Below, one piece after another: positions 22,690 through 33,575 of a DNA stretch of 64,000 nucleotides. The first letter of the stretch is position 1; the number at the start of each line of letters is the position of its first letter. The stretch covers positions 105,267,111 to 105,331,110 of the forward strand of contig NC_089584.1 of NCBI RefSeq assembly GCF_019320115.1, in the 5' to 3' direction. The notes under the pieces are model-generated. The model was given only the letters and a program-made list of their open reading frames with translations, searched no databases and was not told the DNA's origin. Position numbers and translations under genes: made by a program. The stretch is from Miscanthus floridulus. Taxonomy: Eukaryota > Streptophyta > Magnoliopsida > Poales > Poaceae.

Positions 22690-25600
22690 GTTCTTCCTTG
22701 TGTTGTTTTCATGTGTAGAATCTTCTTAGTTGGCTGATGTGCCATGTATTGTTGACTTCTTTTCCATCTTCAGTTATCAACTTATACGTGCCTAGTCTGG
22801 TAACTTTTGTGATAATAAAAGGACCTTCCTATGGACTGAGTAGTTTATGGCGTCTATTAGTTTTTTGTATCCTTCTTAGTACTAGGTCTCCGATTTGGAG
22901 TGATCGAGGCTGGGTATTCTTGTTGTAGTGGCGCCTTAAACCTTGGAGGTATTTGGCTGATTGAAAGGTAGCGTTTATTCTGACTTCTTCTGTACTGTCG
23001 AGTTCTAATCTTCGGGTGTGTTCTGCTTCTCCTTCGTTATATTGTTCTATCCTTGGTGACGTCCAGATCAAGTCAGCAGGTAGTACGGCTTCTGATCCAT
23101 AAACTAGGAAGAAAGGTGAGTATCCGGTGGCTCTGCTTATTTAAGTTCGTAGCCCCCATACTACTTTGGGTAATTCTTCAATCCATTTGGATCAATAGTC
23201 CACTAGTTCTTCATACAATCTTAGTTTTAATCCGGCTAGTATGAGTCCATTAGCCCTTTCTACCTATCCATTGGCTTTTGGATGTGTGACTGATGCATAA
23301 TCTATGCCGAAGCTGCAATCCTGTGCCCAACTTTGGAATTCTGTAGCTATAAAGGGAGAACCCAAATCTATGATGATTCGATTGGGCATGCTGAAGCGGT
23401 GCATAATGTCTTGGATGAACTCGACTGCTTTGGCTGCGCTGTATTTTGCGAGTGGTTTGTATTCAATCCACTTGCTGAACTTGTCAATTGCTACAAAGAT
23501 GTACTCGAAACCGCCCTTTGCTTTCTTGAGAGGTCCTACTTGATCCAGCCCCTAGCAGGAGAAAGGCCAAGCGGGAGGGATGCGGATGAGATTGTGAGCT
23601 GGTACATGAGCTTGTCTTGCGAACATTTGACAACCTTTGTATTTTCTGACGAGTTCTTCTGCGTCTTTCAAAGCGGTTGGCTAGTAGAATCCGGTGTGGA
23701 ATGGTTTGCCGACTAGTGTTCTTGAAGCGGTATGATTTCCACAGCAACCTAAGTGTATTTCGTCTAAGATCTCTTTGCCTTCTTCAAACAAGACACATTT
23801 TAGGAGTACTCCTGATGATGCAGCTCTTCTGTACAGCTTGTCCCCTACTAGGATGTAGTTCTTGCTTCTACGAACAACTCGGGTAGCCTTTACTTTATCT
23901 GATGGTAACTTATTCTCTTTGATATAATCGATAAAAACCTAGGTCCATGAGATGGTGATTACTAAAATCTAGGTGCCTTTAGCTGGGAGTTCATGGGTTA
24001 TCTCACTGGGTTGTTTGATAGAGGGAGCTGATAACTCCTCTATGAATACGCCGGGTGGGACCTTTGCCCTGTCCAATCCGAGTTTGGCGAGAACATCTGC
24101 TGTAATATTAGAATTGCGTAGGACATGTAGAATTTCCAATCCTTGAAAATGTTTTTTGAGTTTTCGTATTTCAGCATAGTAAGCACCCATATTTTCTTTG
24201 GTGTAGTCCCAATCTTTGTTGACTTGGTTGATGACTACTATCGAATCACCGTATACGAGTAATCGCTTGATTTCGAGGGTAATTGCTACTCGGAGTCCGT
24301 GGATGAGGGCTTCGTATTCTGCTTCATTGTTTGTAGCTTGCCATAATATCTAGAGGACATACTTGAGTTGTTTTCCGTCTAGAGAAATGAAGAGAATGCC
24401 TGCACCAGCTCCGCCTAGCTTGAGCGATCCATCAAAGTACATCTTCCAATGGTCAAGGATGGTATTTGACATGGGTTGTTGAATTTCTGTCCACTCGGCA
24501 ACAAAATCGACAAGGGCTTGAGATTTAATTGCCTTCCATGGGGCAAAATCGATATTGAGAGCACCAAGTTCAACTGCCCACTTAGATATGCGCCCTGTTG
24601 CGTCTTTATTGTGTAGGATGTCTCCGAGTGGGAAATCTGTTACCACAGTAATCTTGTGGCTTTCAAAATAGTGACGAAGCTTGCGTGAAGTGATCAGGAG
24701 GGCGTAGAGTAGTTTTGGCACATGCATGTACCAGATTTTTGATTCTGACAGTACTTCACTGATGTAGTATACAGGGCGTTGTACTTTATATACGCGCCCT
24801 TCTTCTTCTCTTTCTACGACTATCGCTGTGCTGATCACAGTAGAAGTTGTCGCAATGTACAGCATCATGTCTTCGTATTTCTTTGGAGGTGTGAGAACGG
24901 GCGAGGAGGTGAGGTATGCCTTAAGTCTTTTGAAAGCTTCGTTGGCTTCTTCTGTCCACTCGAACTTGTCTGTCTTCTTTAGTAGTTTAAAGAAAGATAA
25001 CCCTTTTTCGCCGAGTCTTGATATGAAACGATTGAGGGCCGCCATGCAGCCTGTTAGTTTATGCACATCTTTGACACTTTGAGGAGGGCCCATCTCTGTT
25101 ATGGCTCGAATTTGCTTAGCGCTGGCTTTGATTCCACGATGACTGACCAAGAATCCGAGTAGTTGTCCTGAAGGAACTCCGAATACACACTTGCTTGGGT
25201 TCAATTTCCACCTATATCTTTTTAGGTTTTCAAAGGTTTGCTTTAAGTCTTCAATTAGTGTGTCTAGGTTCTTTATTTTTACTACTATGTCATCCACGTA
25301 TGCCTCTATGTTTTCGCCGATCTGATCACCAAGGCACGTTTGGATAGCTCTTTGGTATGTGGCTCCAGCATTCTTGAGTCCAAACAACATGGTCTTGTAG
25401 CAATAGGCACCAAATGGAGTGATGAAAGATGTCTTGCTCTAGTCTTGTTCTTGTAATGCAATATGGTGATATCCTGAATAGCAATCAAGAAAGGATAATA
25501 GGACAGATCCTGCTGTTGAATCAACTATCTGATCAATGTGTGGTAGCCCGAATGGATCTTTTAGGCAGTGTTTGTTGAGATCTGTGTAGTCGACGCACAT

Positions 25601-25738
25601 GCACCACTCGTCCATATTCTTTTTTTGTACTAGAACTAGGTTTGTTAGCCAATCTGGATAAAGGATTTCTCTGATGAATCTGGCTGCCATTAGCTTCGTG
25701 ATTTCTTTTTTAATTGCTGCTTTCTTGTCGGGTGAGAA
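22690..25738 (-). pseudogene. pol: Tat pol: reverse transcriptase, two RNase H-like domains, integrase
   Basis: On the minus strand the reverse transcriptase starts near 25690 and shows DWLTNLVLVQKKN, a broken frame near 25440, then GLKNAGATYQRA and the catalytic YVDDIVVK (about 25300). A retroviral-type RNase H follows (about 24950-24500). A second RNase H-like segment (YFDGSLKLGGAGAG near 24430, on to about 23980) fits the dual RNase H of Tat elements. Integrase remnants occupy about 23870-22690, ending with GDLVLRRIQ near 22860. Stops interrupt the second RNase H near 24350 and the integrase near 23550, 23255 and 23140. The copy cannot make a complete enzyme. Confidence 0.88.
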
Positions 25739-28700
25739 TCATCGTAGCCATTGCTTTATAGGCTTGGAGCCTTCATTGATATTGATTCTGTGCTCAGCCA
25801 ACTCTCTTGGGACACCTGGCATGTCGGCCGGCTTCCAAGCAAAGATATCTTTGTTGTCCCAAAGAAAGTTGGTGAGCGCGAGTTCCAATTTTGCCGAGAG
25901 GTGGACGCTGATGATTGCTGTTTTGGAGAGATCACCGGTGCCCAGGTCAATTTGCTTGACGTCAGCTTCTTTTGGTGGTGCGAGGATGCTGGGCTTTTTA
26001 GCCGGTATCTCTAGTTCTTCTGGGCTCATTTCTACGATAATAGTGGCTATTTCTTTTCTACCATTAGCGGCTTGTGCTTTTGCTGCAATTTGAACTGCCT
26101 GAACGTCACAGTCAAAAGCAAGCTTCAAATTACTTTGGAGGGAAAGGACACTGTTAGGCCCTGGCATCTTAAGCAATAGGTACGAGTAATGCGGTATCGC
26201 CATGAATTTTGGCAGTGTTGGGCGCCCGAGGATTGCGTGATATGATGAATCGAAGTCTGCAACTTCAAACTTGATGAACTCTGTTCGGTAGTTTGAGGGA
26301 GTTCCAAAAGTAACCGGTAGAGTGATTTGTCCAAGTGGCATGGCTGCCTTGCCGGGTACTATCCCATAAAAAGGGGTGCTCGTTGGTGTAATCATCCCGA
26401 CGAGTTGTAGTCCCATCTTCCTTAGCATTTCTAAAAAAATGATGTTGAGTCCGGCTCCCCCATCGATTACTACTTTTGTGACAGTCATACCGGCGATAGT
26501 TGGATCTAGAACCAGTGGGTAATGGCCTATGTTTCCTACGCTAGTCCATTGGTCTCCTCTTGAAAACTGGATTGGATACTGTGACCAATTGAGATATCTC
26601 GGAGTAGCTAGTTCTGCTGCCATGATGGTTCGTAGAGCTAGCTTTTCTTGATGTTTGCTTCTGGAATCTGGGGCCCCAGCGAAAATCACTGCTACTGTCC
26701 CTCTAGATTTTTGGAATCCCTTGTCTTCGTAGTTGTCTTCATCTTTTTTCTGATTGTCTTCTTTAGTGTTTACCTTATTGTCTTTTCTTATGTATCGATC
26801 ATTGAAGGTGTAGCAATTTCTGATGGTGTGATTTCCTTTAGGGTGCCAGATGCAATGCATGTTTTCAATGTCGTCATACCTTCTGGGTTTGGAAAACTTC
26901 CTTGATTTGTCAGTCACCACTACGGTGTTGTTTGGTCCATGTTTTCTTTCCTGATGTCTAATGTTTCGATGATTTTGCTTGTCCGGGTTGTCTCGATTGT
27001 TTCTATCCGGGAACCTTTCTCGTGTCTTCTCCTCTACAGTAATCATCTTTTGTACTGTGCGTCTGAATTCTTCATTGTTTCTCAGATTTTCTTTGCAGAA
27101 GTCCTGAAATTGCCACCTAGCCATGATTCCGTGAGAGAAAGCTTCGATTACTTCTCGTTCGGTGATGTCATGTACTTGAGCACGTAGTTCGCCAAATTGT
27201 CGATAGTAATCTCTGAGACTTTCGCCCCCTTTCTGCTTGAGTCCTTTTAATTCTGCGTGGGTGATGGGGTGCGCAATGATCCCCACGGAATTTTCACAGA
27301 AAACTCTTTGCAAGTCCTCCCAATTTCTGATTGACCCTGGGTTTAATTTGTCGAACCATTGGAGGGGCATGGTCTCTAGGGCCATGGGAAAGAACAAGGT
27401 CTTAATATCACCGTCTCCTCCAGCTAGTTCAATCGACTACGAGTAAATCCTGAGCCACTGCCTTGGTTCGGTCTTGCCATCATATTTAGAGTGGTTGGAC
27501 GGCTTGAACTTATGAGGTAGTCGTATTGAAGCACGTCTGTTTGCAAAACAGGAGAATCTATCGTGCGTTCCGGCTTCTTTGTATTCTGATTCAGCACCTC
27601 CTTCCTGCCAATTGTCGTTTTGGTGATAGTAGTTCTGTGGGGATGTCTGAATGGGTGCTTCACTTCTGATCTTCCTTAGTTGTTCGACTCGATAGTTTTG
27701 ACTATGGTCCCTTCTGCTTTCCCTATTATGACTTCCACCTGGTCCAAGTATCTCGAAAGCGGACTTCCATTGATTTTGATCTTCCTTCCTATGAGATGTT
27801 GACCTGGCAGGTAGTCTTGAGCGGGTCCTAACGTCATGTGTCCTTAGGGCTGCTGACTGGAGGAGGTCCTGGAGCTATTCCTGTTTTTCACTGGGAAGTG
27901 ATGTCGCTCCGAGTTCTTCTAGTGCTTCCCGGATCCTACTGTAGGGTGTATTCGCTGTGCATCTTTCTTCAACTTTTTGTTCTGATTTTCTTCTATCATA
28001 CTTAGCCAGATCTGACTCATATTTGACCCAAGCTTCCTTGCGCTGCCTAGCACGGCGTTGGCATCCTTGTTTCAATTTGTTTCTTCTTTCTCTGGCTTGC
28101 CTCTAATTCTCGATCTCACCATCGTGCCCCTAGATAAAGGGTGATATGTTGGACTCAGATTCATCCGATGACCTGATGTCGGGTGCTTCTGGGGGGACCA
28201 ATGGTGATCGAGGACGGCGAACCATGAATACTTCTCGTGCGTAAATTGTTCTGTTATTGGTGTTGGTTTCTACACTGTCGGAGTTGTTGATGATTTTAGT
28301 AGAGGCTTCAAGGTCGCAGATCGAGTCTCCTTCTTGGTAGGGTAGAATTGCTGTCGTCGTCGTGCCGACTAGTTGGGTACCGCTGTCCTTAGGAACAGAA
28401 CCTGGCCAGTGGACGATGCAGTCTTGAGATGTTATAGTTAGTACGAGACCTTCCTGAGCTCCTTTTAGTGGCATTCTAAGCACCGGATCGAGGGATCCTT
28501 CGGGCCGTGCCTGATAAGATTTTGCCACATTGTGGAGTCTGAACGGAAAAGGATCTGACTTCTTGAAAGGACTCTGAGTGTATTCTGAGTTGTTTTCTTG
28601 ATAGGCTGAGGCCGCGTTCTGGAGCCCCGCCGGAAAAGAACTTAGTTTCTCGAAAGAACTCGGTAAAGACTCCATCTCGGATGTGGAGCCTGAGTTTGAG

Positions 28701-28924
28701 TCGGATGCGTAAAGCCACGAAATCTGAGTTGGATCGGACATCACGAGCTGCGCAAATCTTCTGGCGAGTTGATCTGTCGTAGTCACTAAAATAGAAAGGC
28801 CTTTAAGGTGATCCGAATCTTTGAGGAGACGTCTTTGGAGCTTGCCATCGTCATTAGCCTCGCAGATCCATGAACCGAAGATGAAGGTCGATCCCGTCGA
28901 GAAGATCATGTTGTCGAGGTCCAT
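25739..28924 (-). pseudogene. gag: Tat gag and protease region
   Basis: Minus-strand reading starts at an ATG at 28922-28924 (MDLDNMIF), continues to a stop near 28130, and resumes with a long open part 27397-25739. The latter has a gag core (PLQWFDKLNPGSI, WEDLQRVF, LRDYYRQFGELR), a CX..HX-type zinc-binding remnant (CIWHPKGNHTIRNC near 26860), and a protease segment with VVIDGGAGLNIIF near 26470. The DGGxG form is usual for this lineage. It ends at a stop (25739) ahead of the RT. Sequence between 28130 and 27400 is coding-like but split by stops. Confidence 0.85.
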
Positions 28925-28949
28925 CGAGCTCTTGGATGCAAATTCGCCG

Positions 28950-28973
28950 AAAGCCCCTACCTGGCGCGCTAGC
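28950..28973 (-). other. Primer-binding region of the Tat element
   Basis: On the minus strand, directly after the 5' LTR end (CATCGACA), comes GCTAGCGCGCCAGGTAGGGG. This position is where the tRNA primer anneals. I recognise the GCGCCAGGTAGGGG phrase from grass gypsy elements but do not assign the tRNA with confidence. Confidence 0.6.
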
Positions 28974-29354
28974 TGTCGATGTTTCACCACCGATAGCCTA
29001 CCACGGGGGTACCCGGGGCAGTTTGTTCGGGCTTCAGCTTATGCAGAACTCGACGGTAAACGCAAGAGACAGTAGATTTATCCTAGTTCGGACCCTCGAC
29101 CGTGATCGAGTAATAGCCCTACATCCAGTCGGCGTTAGCCTTTGTGTTGGATTGATTGTCCAGTGTTGTGTTGTTTTTTCAGTCTCTTCTCCAGGAACTC
29201 CGCCATCCTTTATATAGTCAGGAGGCCAGAGTCCTAGTCGGTTTATAATGAGAGTTCCTATTAGGATTACAGAATAATACTACTACTAAGATTACATGGA
29301 AAAAATTCTAGTTAGACTAGGTCTTCTCCTTTCCTTGTGGGGTATCCTGTGGGT
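28974..29354 (-). repeat. 5' LTR of the Tat element, first 9 bp missing
   Basis: 381 bp are present against 390 bp in the reconstructed 3' copy. The expected outer end (plus CCCATATCA) is absent, and MITE sequence begins at 29355. The inner end is intact (TGTCGATG at 28974). Confidence 0.88.
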
Positions 29355-29439
29355 TATAAGTTAGAACAGTATTTTTCTCTCACACCAAACCAGACAACAG
29401 TAAATAATCCACGATCGTTTCAGCCGAAACGAACAGGCC

Positions 29440-30841
29440 GTTAGCTGATGGCTGCAGCTATCGCTTTCGACCACATCCGAACAAGGCAACATGACATGCA
29501 CCAAAAAGTTTCATCCATAGGCGTAGGTAGCTTCTGACTTATCTTTTCTTTCTTTCTTAGCACTTTGGTTAGTATCTTAGCCTATTCTGTTAGAATCATG
29601 CCAACGAACATCAAACGGATCAAAATAAATAAAGGAAGAAAAGATGAGTGCGCGACATGAAGAGGGGTGGGCACCAACAAGGTCATGACATGAGGAGGGG
29701 CAATGATCCTTGACGCAACATGCCGAGTGAGGTAGGGCAAACACTATCCTAGGTGGCAAACTAGTCACGGCCACTTGAGGTAGGACGCATGGCCACCTAG
29801 GTGGCACTGGCCAAAGGAGGGACTGGGCGCGGGCTCAAGCCAAAGGAGGGCATGGCCGCCATGGGGAGGGGTAGGGGGGGGCTGCAACTTCGGGCAAGGC
29901 TCGTGTGAGGATAAAGATGGGGTGGCGCTAGTGATTTTTATGTACCAGATCTAGCGGGGTAGTACATGGAACATGGAGATTATACTAATTTAGACAGAGT
30001 GTCCTATGTCTATTGTATGTGGTGTTTATATTGTTTGTGCACCATTGTTGTCATAAACGCTAAACAATAGTCATTTGGACACCGATTGACAACTAAAATT
30101 GTCGAGGGGGCCTAAATATAGATTTTTTTTTTAAGAAACGTGGTCCGGTTTTCCAAATCGGCTTAAACACCACCCATCGAGTAACGTCAATGAATATTAA
30201 TAAACTTATATTGTTGCACTAGTTACATTGTATCAGTACTGTAGTAGAAAAAACTCAGATATACAGCTCCTCCGTTCCCCAGTGTTTTTTTTTAATCTGG
30301 AGTGGCTCTTTGCTATGGTACTCGAACAATGCTCGTTTTGGAAGAGAGCCAAAGCGCCTGGGATTGGGAGCCGCACCAAATGCAAATGGCACTCACTAAC
30401 ATATTGTCTCCAACAAAGAACGTCTAAACCCAAAATAGATAGCAAGAGATTCAAAATTAGCCTCCAACAGAGTATCTATACGGAAGACCTATTTTGGATT
30501 ACCTGAGAAGCACAACTCAAATATAGACATCATCTCTCCTGGAAACTCATTTGCAGAAATGATTCTTGAAATGGTTCTTTTTAGGTCTTGTTGTTGGAGA
30601 AGATGCCGAATAGGTACCGAATCTTTTGCCTGTAGCGCTACCCAAATGACAAATGTGTCTTGTATTTTGGATGTTGTTATTGGAGATAGACTAAGTTCTA
30701 AAATAAATGTTATTATCAGTTTCCAATAAATAAAATATTTTTAACATTGACCATATATATAAGAAATCATTAGTATTTATGGTGTATTTTAAATACTACT
30801 AGATTAGTTTGTTGAATACACTTTTATCTGTTATATACTAT
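29440..30841. other. Intergenic stretch without a gene
   Basis: 29580-29930 is G-rich with diverged GGCCAC/GGAGGG repeats and open frames on the minus strand that resemble nothing known to me. About 30405-30710 is the second copy of the dispersed repeat also found at 3325-3590. The remainder is AT-rich and featureless. Confidence 0.45.
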
Positions 30842-30966
30842 GGTCTCGTTCGTTTGGAGGAATTTTGAAGAAATCTAGAGGAATTTAGATGAATCTGTGT
30901 GAGAGAAACACTATTCCAAATAAAAAAAACAGATCAAACCGAATTTAAGAGCTCGCGAACGGCGCC
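30842..30966. mobile_element. Small MITE, family A copy 1
   Basis: It starts GGTCTCGTTCGTTTGGAGGA and ends GCTCGCGAACGGCGCC, so the ends are imperfect inverted repeats. Possible TAT target duplication on both sides. A relative with the same interior (GGAGGAATTxTG, GAATCTG, AGAGxAAACACTxTT) is at 50470-50596. Confidence 0.65.
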
Positions 30967-30989
30967 TATACTGTCTAAAAAGTACCGAC

Positions 30990-31150
30990 GGCTTTCGTCC
31001 AAGGCTAACATCGTGCGCGTGCCTCCGAATACGAATACGAATACGACAGGACTGGCTTTCGTCCAGGCTATAACAACGTACGCGCGCCTCCGCGAATGCG
31101 AACAGGACAGGCTTTCGTCCAGGCTAACAACGTACGCGCGCCTCAGAAGC
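30990..31150. repeat. Three tandem imperfect copies of about 60 bp
   Basis: GGCTTTCGTCC begins at about 30990, 31054 and 31110. Each is followed by AGGCTAACAACGTACGCGCG-like sequence and CCTCCGAA/CCTCAGAA. The first copy is the most diverged and contains a short ACGAAT run. Confidence 0.8.
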
Positions 31151-31226
31151 CTCCGAACTCCAAACAGATAGAAGATAGAAGAATAGGAATAGGACTCAGA
31201 CTCGGTTGTCATGCGCCTCACCAAAA

Positions 31227-31358
31227 GCCCGTTCGTTTCGTCGTATACAGTCGTGGATTATTTACTTCTGACTAATTTGATTGGTTTAGTATAAAAAAAA
31301 TATTATTTTAATTTATAATCCACGATCATATACGATCACATAAGCCCAGCCGAACAGT
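31227..31358. mobile_element. Small MITE, family B copy
   Basis: It begins GCCCGTTCGTTTCGTCG and ends CCCAGCCGAACAGTC. Inside are GTGGATTATTTAC, TGATTGGTTTAGTATAA and ATAATCCACGATCATATACG, the family-B core seen at 29355, 32017, 33380 and 39120. Partly palindromic, no coding capacity. Confidence 0.65.
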
Positions 31359-31463
31359 CACATCTATTTTACCACCTAAAAAGAGCCAGAGGGTTTCGTG
31401 CACAGGTAATTGGTGTGCGCGCTCGCCCGAAACGTCTACGATACGAAAGACCAATGTAATCCG

Positions 31464-31466
<3 letters not shown>

Positions 31467-31521
<55 letters not shown>
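31467..31521. repeat. (TA)n microsatellite, about 27 units
   Basis: An uninterrupted run of alternating T and A from about 31467 to 31521, ending in TGTACTTG. Apparent open frames over it are artefacts. Confidence 0.95.
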
Positions 31522-31525
<4 letters not shown>

Positions 31526-31559
31526 TTGTCTTTCTTCTCTTTTTTTCTTTTAATTTTAA

Positions 31560-32016
31560 CATACTCCGTATAAATCGGAAGCGGAGTTGCTTGCCGGTTG
31601 AACGAACGATCGCAATGACCCATACCCACGGACCGATCGGCCACGCTCCGCTTCACCGCGCGCACTCCCTAGCTCTAGCCTGTGCCGGCAGCGGCGACCA
31701 CCTGCAACCCGGCTTACGCGGGAGCGTCTGTCTCGCCATAGACATGGGCAACGTGGGACCTCCAGTCTGTGCTGGCGGCGGCGGGCCCTTGCCAACGCTC
31801 GCCCGTCAGCGCGTGCCTGTGCGCGTGTGGCCGTGCGTCTGTGCCCTGCTCGCCTCGTGCGCGTGTGGCCGCGTGTCTACACCCCACTCGTCCTCGTGTG
31901 AGAGCAGGAACGAAGGAACGACGTGCCGTGGGCCGAACGGACAGAACTACTGCCCGCATGTAATAGACGAGTCCGTTGAGTGGTGATTCCCGTGATACCC
32001 GCACGTAACAATGTGC
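31560..32016. other. GC-rich non-coding segment
   Basis: Open frames exist on both strands at once (for example 31591-31986 plus and 31714-32004 minus), as expected for GC-rich sequence. None resembles a known protein and no splice-linked structure was found. Possibly a remnant of a gene 5' end or a transposon interior. Confidence 0.4.
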
Positions 32017-32141
32017 GGCCTGCTCGTTTCGGCTGAAACAATCGTGGATTATTTACCGTTGTCTGATTTGACTGGTTTGGCATGAGAGAAAACTATTATT
32101 CCAGCTTATAATCTACGATTGTATAAGCCCAGCCGAACAGA
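32017..32141. mobile_element. Small MITE, family B copy
   Basis: It starts GGCCTGCTCGTTTCGGCTGA and ends AAGCCCAGCCGAACAG. The interior has ATCGTGGATTATTTACC and AGCTTATAATCTACGATT. The arms are an imperfect inverted repeat. Confidence 0.65.
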
Positions 32142-32689
32142 TTGGTGGCTTATTAGTCTACCAAAAAGAAGAAGAAAAACCTGAATGAATTTACAAATAG
32201 TTTAGGGTTCCGGGTTCCCATGCAAAAAAATGTTTATTAGGTTTATATTAATTTTGAAAACGTATAATAATAAATCACAAAAATACTAATTTAAAAAATG
32301 AAACCAATTTTTATAAGTTTCTGTGTACCAAAAGATCTACAATGGTATGTCGTATAAAGGTCGTGAAATATGCTTTATGTAATCAAATTTATATATATTT
32401 TAATATGTTTATCTGAACCACAAGCCATATACATCATCGTAGACATGGATACAAAATTGTTAATATATGTTCGACTAAATCATAAGCCACGTGCATCGTT
32501 GTACACATTGATACAAATTCATCGCTCCGTGCAATACACGGCCATATATCTAGTAATAATAATAAATTTATTTGAAGATACAAATGCTGCTAATATTTTC
32601 TATAAATCTAGTCAAAATTAAAAAGAAAAAAATGATCGGTACAGAATCTAAAAATACACTTATTTTAGGCATAGGGAGAGTTTTTTTTT

Positions 32690-32796
32690 TTGGCTCCATT
32701 TGACTTGCTGAAACTTGGCTGAATTGGCTGAAAACACTGTTCTAACTGAATTTTATGGAAGAAAAACATTGTTATAAGGTATGCCGAACAGGGCCT
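32690..32796. mobile_element. Diverged MITE, family B-like
   Basis: Contains GCTGAAACTTGGCTGAATTGG, AAACACTGTTCT and ends GCCGAACAGGGCC. It resembles the same grass MITE group but is more diverged; the left end is unclear. Confidence 0.4.
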
Positions 32797-32955
32797 TTAC
32801 CTCTTCGTCTCCTCCACGTGGTGTCTAATCCTGCAAGTTAGGACATGTTTGGCTTCCTCCGCAAGCCGCACACACTACACCTGTGGCCGCCCCGCGAGTT
32901 TGGCGAACGATTCATCCGCCAGACATTTGACGTGCTTTGGCCCTAAAATGAACTA

Positions 32956-33197
32956 GGGCCATGTTTAGATTGAAAAAAATTCAACCCGATAAATAGTAGC
33001 ACTTTCGTCTTATTTGGTAAATATTGTCCAATCGTAGACCAACTAAGCTCAAAAGATTTATCTTGTGATTTCCAACTAAACTGTGTAATTAGTTATTTTT
33101 TTTACCTACATTTAATGCTCTATGCAAGCGGCTAAAAATTAATGTGATGGAGAGAGAGTGAAAAAACTTGGAATTTGAAGGTGATCTAAACAAGGCC
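32956..33197. mobile_element. MITE with GGGCC..TGTTTAGAT ends
   Basis: Left end GGGCCATGTTTAGAT; the right end reads GATCTAAACAAGGCC, so the ends are inverted repeats with few mismatches. The interior holds TATTGTCCAATCGTAGACCA and CAAAAGATTTATC, which I recognise from a very common sorghum/sugarcane MITE. Flanking CTA (or TA) on both sides is the likely target duplication. Confidence 0.75.
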
Positions 33198-33312
33198 TAG
33201 CTCCGGCGGCTGCCAAACCTTTGGCGAACAGCAGCGCGGGTGTTTTGCTGACGTGGCGTGCCGCACTTACGGCGCGGCGACCTGCGGCACGTGTTGGACG
33301 CGAGCCAAACGT

Positions 33313-33377
33313 GCCCTTAGCCTTACCGTGCCTGACAAAAACAATAGTCGACGCGGACCCGAACACGTTCCGCGATC
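33313..33377 (+). repeat. 65-bp direct repeat, copy 1
   Basis: Contains AGCCTTACCGTG, CAAAAACAATAGTCGACGCG and GACCCGAACACGTT, ending CGCGATCG. It is repeated at 33513-33575 with few changes; a family-B MITE lies between the two copies. Confidence 0.88.
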
Positions 33378-33379
33378 GG

Positions 33380-33511
33380 GCCCTTCAGCCTATTCGGCTA
33401 AGGCTGAAATGATCGTATATGATCGTAGATTATTACTGTTAGCTGGTTTGATGTAAGAGAAAAATACTACTTTAGCTGAAAATTTACTATCGTTTACTGC
33501 CCAGCGAACCC
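33380..33511. mobile_element. Small MITE, family B copy, between direct repeats
   Basis: Begins near CCCTTCAGCCTATTCGGCTA and ends near TGCCCAGCGAACCCGCC. The core has GATCGTAGATTATTACTGTT, TTGATGTAAGAGAAAAATAC and ACTATCG. It ends about 420 bases before the PRPP synthetase start codon. Confidence 0.6.
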
Positions 33512-33512
33512 G

Positions 33513-33575
33513 CCCTAGCCTTACCGTGTCAAACAAAAACAACAGTCGACGCGGACCCGAACACGTTTCGCGATC
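33513..33575 (+). repeat. 65-bp direct repeat, copy 2
   Basis: Near-identical to 33313-33377 (AGCCTTACCGTG, AACAGTCGACGCGGACCCGA, CGCGATCG). It lies in the upstream region of the PRPP synthetase gene. Confidence 0.88.

Larger units (their letters stand above)
3794..29354 (-). mobile_element. Ty3/gypsy Tat-type (RIRE2/Retand-like) retrotransposon, minus strand, interrupted
   Basis: On the minus strand the order is 5' LTR (29354-28974), primer-binding region, gag (about 28924-27000), protease, reverse transcriptase, RNase H with a second RNase H-like domain, integrase (about 23870-22690), tandem repeats (22675-21600), an oppositely oriented ORF (plus, 18108-21256), an untranslated tail with hairpins, and the 3' LTR (16082-15706 plus 3806-3794). 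The 3' LTR is split by the Tekay element. The extra antisense ORF and tandem repeats before the 3' LTR are known traits of the Tat lineage. Both LTRs start TG and end CA except that the 5' copy lacks its first 9 bp. Stops and frame changes show it is not autonomous. Confidence 0.85.
3761..29439. mobile_element. Small MITE split by the Tat element
   Basis: The left part (3761-3793) contains TTGTTCGGCTGCAGCTGAAAC. The right part (29355-29439) ends in GTTTCAGCCGAAACGAACAG, close to the reverse complement of the left end. The right part also has the TATTTTTCTCTCACACCAAA and ATAATCCACGATCG phrases of the grass MITE family seen again at 31227, 32017, 33380 and 39120. I infer that the Tat element inserted into this MITE. 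The MITE's own target duplication is not clear. Confidence 0.5.

Noticed and set aside
31369..31665. Frame with a run of Ile-Tyr
   Set aside because: Produced by the (TA)n repeat.
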